Origin: Devosia sp.
GTDB lineage: Bacteria > Pseudomonadota > Alphaproteobacteria > Rhizobiales > Devosiaceae
Length of the DNA: 11,405 nt
Assembly: GCA_025352765.1 (NCBI GenBank)
Contig: JANXSI010000336.1
Location: 1 to 11,405 of the forward strand
Reading direction: 5' to 3'
Positions 6,002 to 11,405 of this stretch are shown piece after piece. Each line of letters opens with the position of its first letter. The first letter of the stretch is position 1. A program made the position numbers and the translations under genes. The notes beneath the pieces were generated by a model. The model worked only from the letters and a program-made list of their open reading frames with translations, searched no databases and was not told the origin of the DNA.

Positions 6002-6724
6002 ATGAACAAGCCGGCGACCAAAGAGCCGTCCATGGACGAAATTCTCTCGTCCATCAGGCAAATCATTGCCGATGATGACGCTTCGGTCGCGCCGCAGCCC
6101 GCGGCCCGTCCGGCCATGGCGGCCGCGCCGGTGCCGCGGCCGGTCATCCCGCCCAGTCCGCCTCGTGCTGCGGCGCCTGAGCCGTTGGCGCTGTCGGCGG
6201 CCCAGATCGTCCCGGCGGCCCGTGCACCCGAGCCAGTCGTGGTCCCCGAGCCGTCCGAGACCGATTTCTCGGCGATGCTAGCGGGCTTTGATGAACCAGA
6301 CTCGTCCGGTCCGATGCCCGCCGGCGAAGCTCATCTGGTCGACCCCGAAGACATTACATTCGAAGCCGACCCCGAGCCCGAGCCCGAACCGGTTCTGCCC
6401 CCCGTGATGGTCATGCCCGAGCCGCCGCGCCCGGCGCCCCGTCCGGTCGCGTCTGTTGCGCAGGCTGCCCCGATGCCCGATCCGACGCTTTCCTCGGACA
6501 TGGCTGAGGAACTGCTCGCCCCCGCGACCGATGCGGCAGTGCAGGGAGCGATGTCGCGCCTCAGCATGATGTCCGGCGGTGGGATCGGCGGCATGACGGT
6601 CGAGAGCATGATCCGAGACATGCTGCGCCCGATGCTGAAGGACTGGCTCGACGAGAATCTGCCATCGCTGGTCGAGAGCATGGTCGAAAAGGAAATCGCC
6701 CGGATTTCGCGCGGCGTGAAGTAG
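6002..6724 (+). CDS. popZ: Polar organizing protein PopZ (DUF2497 family)
   Basis: In Caulobacter PopZ self-assembles into a polar hub that anchors the ParB-bound centromere and recruits cell-cycle proteins; related alphaproteobacteria use it at the growing pole. ATG at 6002 has AGAGG with 5 nt spacing. The 240-aa product shows the diagnostic layout. An N-terminal client-binding helix, PSMDEILSSIRQIIADDD, lies at residues 9-26. A long disordered Pro/Ala/Glu linker covers about 27-165, including a run of Glu-Pro dipeptides. A helix follows near 171-190 (LLAPATDAAVQGAMSRLSMM). The C-terminal oligomerisation helices include MTVESMIRDMLRPMLKDW and LPSLVESMVEKEIARI at 198-236. The linker is longer than in the 177-aa Caulobacter protein. 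The position between tolC and valS matches the common alphaproteobacterial order. Confidence 0.95.
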   Translation: MNKPATKEPSMDEILSSIRQIIADDDASVAPQPAARPAMAAAPVPRPVIPPSPPRAAAPEPLALSAAQIVPAARAPEPVVVPEPSETDFSAMLAGFDEPDSSGPMPAGEAHLVDPEDITFEADPEPEPEPVLPPVMVMPEPPRPAPRPVASVAQAAPMPDPTLSSDMAEELLAPATDAAVQGAMSRLSMMSGGGIGGMTVESMIRDMLRPMLKDWLDENLPSLVESMVEKEIARISRGVK

Positions 6725-6734
6725 CGCCGAACCG

Positions 6735-6977
6735 GTGGACGGGCTGTCCCTGTTCGGACTCTTCGCCGTCACCGGCATGCTCGCAACGTATGCCTTCGAA
6801 CGCCGATCGACCTGGTTCATTCTCGCCTTCGCGGGCTTCTGCCTCCTCGGCTCCGTTTATGGGTTCCTGCAGGGCCTTGGCCGTTCGGCTTGGTCGAGGG
6901 CGTCTGGGCGGTCGTTGCCGGGCTCAGATGGTGGCGCGCGGCGCGAAGGTGATGGGCGGAACGCTGGCGGCAGTTGA
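6735..6977 (+). CDS. Small membrane protein, apparently frameshifted after residue 47
   Basis: The ORF begins with GTG at 6735, 10 bp after the popZ stop. Its first 47 residues are convincing: two hydrophobic segments (SLFGLFAVTGMLATYAF and WFILAFAGFCLLGSVYGFL) like a small conserved alphaproteobacterial membrane protein whose middle reads roughly GFLQGAWPFGLVEA. After Q46-G47 the frame turns into Gly/Arg/Ser-rich sequence of the kind produced by reading out of frame. Another frame from 6878 reads WPFGLVEGVWAVVAGLRWW and stops at 6950-6952. Restoring one base near 6875-6877 (GGCCTTGG to GGCGCTTGG) would give a 72-aa protein ending at 6952. So this is a broken gene, or a sequencing or assembly error; as written it encodes 80 aa. 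The family match is from memory, while the frame switch is visible directly. Confidence 0.6.
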   Translation: MDGLSLFGLFAVTGMLATYAFERRSTWFILAFAGFCLLGSVYGFLQGLGRSAWSRASGRSLPGSDGGARREGDGRNAGGS

Positions 6978-7002
6978 CTCCGAGGCGTCCCGCTTCTTAA
7001 GA
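6974..7002 (+). promoter_or_regulatory. Candidate valS promoter
   Basis: TTGACT (6974-6979, five of six -35 bases) is followed after 17 nt by TTAAGA (6997-7002), a weak -10. It would start transcription about 55 bp before the valS ATG, in the 113-bp gap after the small membrane gene. Confidence 0.35.
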
Positions 7003-7065
7003 CCCTGAACCTGCTTTGCCCGCCGCACTTTTGCGCTCGGCTGGGCGCTTGCCCTGGAATTGACG

Positions 7066-9912
7066 ATGCTCGAAAAAACCTATGAACCCGGCGCGGTCGA
7101 AGGCCGCATCTATCAGGCTTGGCAGGACGCCGGGGCGTTCAAGGCCGGGGCAGGAGCCAAAGAGGGCGCTGAGTCCTTCACCATCGTCATTCCGCCACCC
7201 AATGTGACGGGGTCGCTGCATATCGGGCACGCGCTCAACAATACCATCCAGGACATCCTGATCCGCTACAACCGGATGCAGGGCAAGGACGTGCTCTGGC
7301 AGCCAGGCACGGACCACGCCGGCATCGCGACCCAGATGATCGTCGAGCGGCAGCTCATGGAGCGGCAGGAGCCGTCGCGCCGCGAACTCGGGCGCGAAAA
7401 ATTCCTTGAGCGCGTCTGGGCCTGGAAGGCCGAGAGCGGCGGCACAATCCTCAATCAGCTCAAGCGCCTGGGGGCGTCGGCGGATTGGTCGCGCGAGCGC
7501 TTCACCATGGACGAAGGGCTATCGGCCGCTGTCCGCAAGGTGTTCATCGCGCTCTATGAGAAGGGCCTGATCTACCGCGCCAAGCGCCTGGTGAACTGGC
7601 ATCCGGGGCTCGAAACCGCGGTCTCCGACCTTGAGGTCGAGAACATCGAGACGGCCGGCAAGATGTGGCATCTGAGCTACCCGATCGAAAATTCCAGCGA
7701 AACGATCGTAGTTGCAACCACGCGTCCCGAAACGATGTTCGGCGACGTCGCGGTGGCGGTGAACCCCGAGGATCCGCGCTACAAGGGGGTCATCGGCAAG
7801 TATGTCGTGCTGCCGCTGGTCGGTCGCCGCATCCCGATCATCGCCGACGACTACGCCGACCCGGAGATGGGCTCGGGCGCGGTCAAGATCACCCCGGCGC
7901 ACGATTTCAACGATTTCGAGGTCGGCCAGCGCCACCGGCTGAAGCCGATCAACATCTTCACCACCAATGCCCGGCTCAACGCGATCGTGCCCAAGGACTA
8001 TCGCGGCCTCGACCGGTTCGAGGCCCGCAAGAAGGTGCTCGAGGATCTCGAGGCGATCGGCGCGGTGCTATGGGCCGAAGACAAGAAGATCATGGTGCCG
8101 CACGATGAAAAGACCAAGCAGGTCATCATCGAGCCGTTCCTGACCGACCAGTGGTTCGTTAATGCCGAAGTGCTGGCCAAGCCCGCGCTCGAGTCGGTGA
8201 AAGCCGGGCGAACCAAGTTCGTGCCGCAGAGCTGGGAGAACACCTATTTCTCCTGGATGGAGAACATCAAGCCATGGTGCATTTCGCGCCAGCTCTGGTG
8301 GGGCCATCAGATCCCGGCCTGGTACGGGCCGCGGCTCAACACTGACCCCGAGTTCGGCAAGCCCGATGCTGGCCCGAAGATCTTCGTCGCCGCAACAGAG
8401 GAGGAGGCGCGCAAGCAGGCTCTGGCCTACTATACGGGCCGCCAGCTCGAGATCTTCACCCAGGGCGTTGGCTCGACCGCGTTCCAGAAGGCGCTGAGCG
8501 ACTTCGAGGGAACGCAGCGGGACCGATTGCTGCCGTCGGCATGGGCCTCGCGCCGCGCCTCCGATCCGTTCGCCGAACTGTCCGATTCCAAGGTGCCACT
8601 CCATCGCGACGAGGACGTGCTCGACACCTGGTTCTCGTCGGCGCTCTGGCCATTCTCGACGCTCGGTTGGCCGGACGATGCACCCGAAGTGAAGCGCTAT
8701 TACCCGACCGACGTGCTGGTCACGGGCTTTGACATTATCTTCTTCTGGGTCGCCCGGATGATGATGATGGGCATTGAATTCATGGGCACCGAGCCGTTCC
8801 ATACCGTCTATGTGCACGCCCTCGTCCGCGACGAGGCCGGCGCCAAGATGAGCAAGACCAAGGGCAACGTCATCGACCCCCTGGAACTGGTCGACGGCTA
8901 CGGCGCCGACGCGACCCGCTTCACGCTGGCCGCCATGGCGGCGCAGGGCCGCGACCTCCGCCTCGCGATGAGCCGGGTCGAGGGGTACCGGAACTTCGTG
9001 ACGAAGCTCTGGAATGCCGCGCGCTTCCTCGAAATGAACGGCTGCGTGCGCAGCGCCAGCTTTGCGCCCAACCGGGTCGATCTCGCGCTCAACAAATGGA
9101 TCATCGGCGCCACAGCGCGCGCCGTGGCCGACGTCCAGAAGTCGATCGAAGACTACAAGTTCAATGAAGCGGCGAACGCCGCCTACGACTTCGTCTGGGG
9201 CACGTATTGCGACTGGTATGTCGAGCTCGCCAAGCCGGTGCTGACGGGTGAGCAGGCGGACGAGAAAGCGGAGACGCAGGCGACCGCCGCCTGGGCGCTC
9301 GATCAGATCCTGAAGCTCCTCCATCCCTTCATGCCCTTCGTCACCGAGGAATTGTGGGGCGAGACCGGCAAATCGGGGCCGCCGCGCGACACCCTCCTGA
9401 TCCTCAGCCCCTGGCCGGACCTGCGCGGCCTCGCTGACCCCGCCGCCGACGCTGAAATGACCTGGCTCATCGAAGTGGTGTCCGGCATCCGCTCGGTGCG
9501 CACCGAAATGAACGTGCCCGCCGGCGCCAAGATCCGGCTGGTGATCGTCGGCTCCAACGTGGAAACCGGCACCCGCGCTGAAGCCCAACTGCAGCCGTTG
9601 TTGCGCCTCGCGCGGCTCGACGATGTCAGCTATGGCAGCGAAGTGCCGCCCAACTCGGCGCAGATCGTCATCGGCGAGGCGACCTTCGCGCTGCCTCTCG
9701 CCGGCGTCATCGACTTCGATGCCGAGCGGGCGCGGCTCGCCAAGGATATCGCCAAGGACGAGGTCGAGGTCGACAAGATCGACCGCAAGCTCGGCAACGA
9801 GCAGTTCGTGTCCAAGGCCAAGCCCGAGGTGATCGAAGAGCAGCGCGAGCGGCGGGAAGAAGCCCTGGCCCGGCTCGAGCGTCTCAAGGCGGCGTTGGCA
9901 CGGCTCAGTTAG
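7066..9912 (+). CDS. valS: Valyl-tRNA synthetase
   Basis: This class I synthetase charges tRNA-Val and hydrolyses misactivated threonine in a CP1 editing domain. The start is taken at ATG 7066 because GGA lies 7 nt before it; TTG at 7060 would be too close to that site. The protein is 948 aa, the usual size. Visible signatures are PPPNVTGSLHIGHALNNT with HIGH at 52-55, and editing-domain TTRPETMFG at 218-226 and TPAHDFND at 276-283. CISRQLWWGHQIPAW starts at 405, DVLDTWFSS lies at 517-525, and KMSKTKGN (KMSKS loop) begins at 594. The anticodon-binding domain follows, then a C-terminal coiled coil rich in Lys/Glu/Arg. Residues about 455-508, before VPLHRDEDVLDTW, form a stretch longer than in the E. 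coli enzyme. zntB follows after 33 bp. Confidence 0.98.
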   Translation: MLEKTYEPGAVEGRIYQAWQDAGAFKAGAGAKEGAESFTIVIPPPNVTGSLHIGHALNNTIQDILIRYNRMQGKDVLWQPGTDHAGIATQMIVERQLMERQEPSRRELGREKFLERVWAWKAESGGTILNQLKRLGASADWSRERFTMDEGLSAAVRKVFIALYEKGLIYRAKRLVNWHPGLETAVSDLEVENIETAGKMWHLSYPIENSSETIVVATTRPETMFGDVAVAVNPEDPRYKGVIGKYVVLPLVGRRIPIIADDYADPEMGSGAVKITPAHDFNDFEVGQRHRLKPINIFTTNARLNAIVPKDYRGLDRFEARKKVLEDLEAIGAVLWAEDKKIMVPHDEKTKQVIIEPFLTDQWFVNAEVLAKPALESVKAGRTKFVPQSWENTYFSWMENIKPWCISRQLWWGHQIPAWYGPRLNTDPEFGKPDAGPKIFVAATEEEARKQALAYYTGRQLEIFTQGVGSTAFQKALSDFEGTQRDRLLPSAWASRRASDPFAELSDSKVPLHRDEDVLDTWFSSALWPFSTLGWPDDAPEVKRYYPTDVLVTGFDIIFFWVARMMMMGIEFMGTEPFHTVYVHALVRDEAGAKMSKTKGNVIDPLELVDGYGADATRFTLAAMAAQGRDLRLAMSRVEGYRNFVTKLWNAARFLEMNGCVRSASFAPNRVDLALNKWIIGATARAVADVQKSIEDYKFNEAANAAYDFVWGTYCDWYVELAKPVLTGEQADEKAETQATAAWALDQILKLLHPFMPFVTEELWGETGKSGPPRDTLLILSPWPDLRGLADPAADAEMTWLIEVVSGIRSVRTEMNVPAGAKIRLVIVGSNVETGTRAEAQLQPLLRLARLDDVSYGSEVPPNSAQIVIGEATFALPLAGVIDFDAERARLAKDIAKDEVEVDKIDRKLGNEQFVSKAKPEVIEEQRERREEALARLERLKAALARLS

Positions 9913-9945
9913 GGAGCGTAAACCCGGATCGGCTAAGGAGTTCTC

Positions 9946-10959
9946 ATGGACGAGATTGCCGCATCGCCGCAGCGTGCGTACCCGGTTGTCCGCGAAGCCA
10001 CCGAGTTCGCGACGGCCGCCTACAAGTTCGACGGCAAGGGCAACGTTGCCCAGGTGCCGTTCGAGCATGAGCCGGTTGCCGGGCCCGAAAGGGGCTTCGT
10101 GCTGATTGCCGGAAGCCTGTCGTCGCCACAGTTCAAGAGTTGGCTCAAGGACCATCTGGACCCGAGTGCCGCCGAAGGGCTGACGGCGACCGACCAGCAC
10201 ACGCGCTGCATCGTCGTGGACGACCGCGCGCTGATCGTGCTCCGGATCGTCCGCTCGCGCAGCGACCCGGACGAATTGTCCAAGCAGACGATGAGCATCT
10301 GGATCGAAAAGAACCGGGTGATCATCGCCTCAAAGCTCGCCATCACCGAACTGGTGAGCATCGCGGCGTGGCAGGCTTCCAAGCACGCGCCGCTCACCCC
10401 GGCCGACTTGATCGCTCGCATGGGGACGCGCGCCGCCGACCGGATCGAACCGCTGGTCGAGCATCTGGGTGATCTCCTCGACGGCATCGAGGAAGCGATG
10501 ATGTCGGAGCGCGACGAGCAGCAGCGGCAGAAGCTGACCCGGCTGCGCCGCTCGATCATCAATCTTCGCCGTGTGCTGTGGCCGCAGCGCGACGTGCTCA
10601 ACACGCTCGAGATCGAGGACCTGTCCTTCCTCAGCGCTCGTGACCGTGCGCGGCTTAAGGAAGCCTCCGCCCGCAGCGCGCGGCTTGGCGACGAACTCCA
10701 GGTGTTGGCCGAACGGGCCGCGCTCATTCACGAGCAGGTGCTCGACACGCGCGCCGAGCAGATGAACCGCACGATGCTGGTGCTGACCGCCGCCACCGTG
10801 ATCGCCATGCCGATGACTGTCGTCTCCGGGCTCCTCGGCATGAACGTCGCCGGTATCCCGTTCAACCAGAACCCCGAAGCGTTCTGGTTCGTGGTGCTGG
10901 GCCTCGCCGCGCTGGGGACCGGCATGGTCTGGTTCATGCGTGCCCGGAAATGGCTCTGA
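9946..10959 (+). CDS. zntB: CorA/ZntB-family metal ion transporter
   Basis: CorA-superfamily proteins are pentameric inner-membrane channels. The ZntB branch moves zinc, and E. coli ZntB is reported as a proton-coupled zinc transporter. ATG at 9946 has AAGGAG with 5 nt spacing. The 337-aa protein has a large cytosolic N-terminal domain and a long charged helix bundle (about residues 160-275, EEAMMSERDEQQRQKLTRLR and onward). Two C-terminal transmembrane helices follow. The first ends in the signature GMN at 298-300, in the ZntB-like context GLLGMNVAGIPFNQNP, and the second is FWFVVLGLAALGTGMVWFM. The short acidic loop after GMN and the basic tail RARKWL are normal. It lies 33 bp after valS and could be co-transcribed. 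Zinc rather than magnesium or cobalt is inferred from the GIPF context only. Confidence 0.9.
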   Translation: MDEIAASPQRAYPVVREATEFATAAYKFDGKGNVAQVPFEHEPVAGPERGFVLIAGSLSSPQFKSWLKDHLDPSAAEGLTATDQHTRCIVVDDRALIVLRIVRSRSDPDELSKQTMSIWIEKNRVIIASKLAITELVSIAAWQASKHAPLTPADLIARMGTRAADRIEPLVEHLGDLLDGIEEAMMSERDEQQRQKLTRLRRSIINLRRVLWPQRDVLNTLEIEDLSFLSARDRARLKEASARSARLGDELQVLAERAALIHEQVLDTRAEQMNRTMLVLTAATVIAMPMTVVSGLLGMNVAGIPFNQNPEAFWFVVLGLAALGTGMVWFMRARKWL

Positions 10960-11003
10960 GGCACAAAGGCGTTCCGGCTCTTGTCGCCCCTCTTTTTATG
11001 GTT
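10960..11003 (+). terminator. Weak terminator candidate after zntB
   Basis: An imperfect hairpin (ACAA-A-GGC, loop GTTCCG, GCT-C-TTGT) is followed after a C-rich stretch by TCTTTTTAT. The stem has an internal mismatch and a wobble pair, and the T-run is not directly adjacent, so efficiency is doubtful. Confidence 0.3.
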
Positions 11004-11004
11004 A

Positions 11005-11077
11005 CTGTCATCTTAACAATAGTATTCCAGACATCTGTCGATGAGTGCAGATGACAGAACTGACGCCGTGAATACTA
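11005..11077. repeat. Two interleaved perfect inverted repeats (A-B-A'-B')
   Basis: CTGTCATCT (11005-11013) is complementary to AGATGACAG (11049-11057), and TAGTATTC (11020-11027) is complementary to GAATACTA (11070-11077). The arms alternate, as in a pseudoknot or overlapping operators. A third pair, CATCTG (11032-11037) with CAGATG (11048-11053), competes for the same right arm, and a palindrome ATTCGAAT follows at 11081-11088. The region is more AT-rich than its neighbours and lies between zntB and the MHYT gene. Confidence 0.5.
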
Positions 11078-11176
11078 CCGATTCGAATGGCCGATGTTTA
11101 CTGCTAGAGACTTGAGGAAGAAACGGCGCTGATCCTGCCGCCGTACGGCCCAACGGCCGATCCTCGGAGCCTGCGA

Positions 11177-11405
11177 GTGCAAGCAGTCTTGGCCACCTTG
11201 CTCGCCGAGCACGACCTGCGTCTGGTCGGGCTGTCGGTCGCACTCTGTCTCGCGTCGTCGATGACCGGCATGACATTGCTGCATCGGGCTCGCAGGACGG
11301 CAGGTGTCGCGCGCCTCGGCTGGGTCGCCGTGGCGGCCCTGACCGTTGGCTTCGGGGTGTGGACCACGCATTTCATTGGCATGCTTGCCTTCGCGATGGG
11401 CATGC
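11177..11405 (+). CDS. MHYT-domain membrane sensor, N-terminal part (runs off the window)
   Basis: The GTG at 11177 has GGAG (11166-11169) 7 nt upstream, and the frame stays open to the window end, giving 76 residues without a stop. The sequence starts VQAVLATLLAEHDLRLVGLS, then a first hydrophobic helix (LVGLSVALCLASSMTGMTLL), a short basic loop (HRARRTAGVAR) and a second helix ending in the MHYT-type motif FGVWTTHFIGMLAF at 59-72 with His 65. The EHDxxLV opening and the WxTHFIxMLAF core are typical of MHYT domains, thought to bind copper and to sense a diatomic gas or redox signal. In rhizobia and relatives these are usually fused to GGDEF/EAL or histidine kinase domains, so the missing C-terminal part may handle cyclic di-GMP; this cannot be seen here. 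Confidence 0.82.
   Translation, partial: MQAVLATLLAEHDLRLVGLSVALCLASSMTGMTLLHRARRTAGVARLGWVAVAALTVGFGVWTTHFIGMLAFAMGM

Noticed and set aside
8068..10200. Long open frame (about 710 codons) on the minus strand
   Set aside because: It lies antisense to valS and zntB. The product lacks recognisable domains and is rich in Arg/Gly/His/Leu, as expected for the shadow of a GC-rich gene.
11140..11159. GCCGTACGGC palindrome and adjacent CGGCC/GGCCG hairpin before the MHYT start
   Set aside because: Short GC palindromes are frequent at this base composition, and nothing links them to a function.
1..11405. Search for mobile elements, CRISPR arrays, toxin-antitoxin or defence genes
   Set aside because: No transposase, integrase, direct-repeat array or recognisable defence domain was seen, and no duplication or attachment-site remnant flanks the two tRNA genes.

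Overview
The window looks like chromosomal core DNA from a GC-rich alphaproteobacterium, most likely of the Hyphomicrobiales (rhizobial) type. The best evidence is the order of genes for a PCMT-type methyltransferase, a TolC-family channel, PopZ (an alphaproteobacterial pole organiser) and ValS, with the DUF2497/PopZ terminal motifs clearly present. Placement at genus level (for example Devosia-like) would be a guess.

Left part (1-2460). A small unrecognised protein gene (43-345) lies on the plus strand. It is followed by a minus-strand block that reads, in its own direction, tRNA-Cys, a BenE-family 12-TM transporter, MobA (molybdenum cofactor guanylyltransferase), tRNA-Asn. The transporter and mobA overlap by ATGA. 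The transporter ATG lies only 20 nt after the CCA end of tRNA-Cys and has no clear Shine-Dalgarno sequence, so its mRNA is probably released by tRNA processing.

Middle part (2461-3846). Two small convergent genes encode an orphan CxxC...CxxC zinc-ribbon protein (plus) and a 48-aa single-pass membrane protein (minus, good SD). A divergent spacer with two inverted repeats leads to a diverged protein-L-isoaspartate methyltransferase homologue.

Envelope and polarity part (4008-6977). This holds a TolC-family outer membrane channel with a signal peptide and a strong hairpin behind it, a four-TM protein resembling a piece of haem-copper oxidase subunit I, PopZ with a long Pro/Glu-rich linker, and a short membrane ORF whose C-terminal half is apparently displaced by a 1-nt frameshift.

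Right part (7066-11405). Full-length valyl-tRNA synthetase is followed after 33 bp by a ZntB/CorA-family metal transporter. A 217-bp spacer carries two interleaved perfect inverted repeats, then comes the start of a MHYT-domain membrane sensor that runs off the window end.

I see no phage, insertion sequence, CRISPR array or defence system. Most genes are well-known housekeeping families. The items most worth a second look are the tRNA-bounded transporter/mobA unit, the frameshifted small membrane gene and the interleaved repeats at 11005-11077. I do not think the window shows a clearly new multi-gene system.
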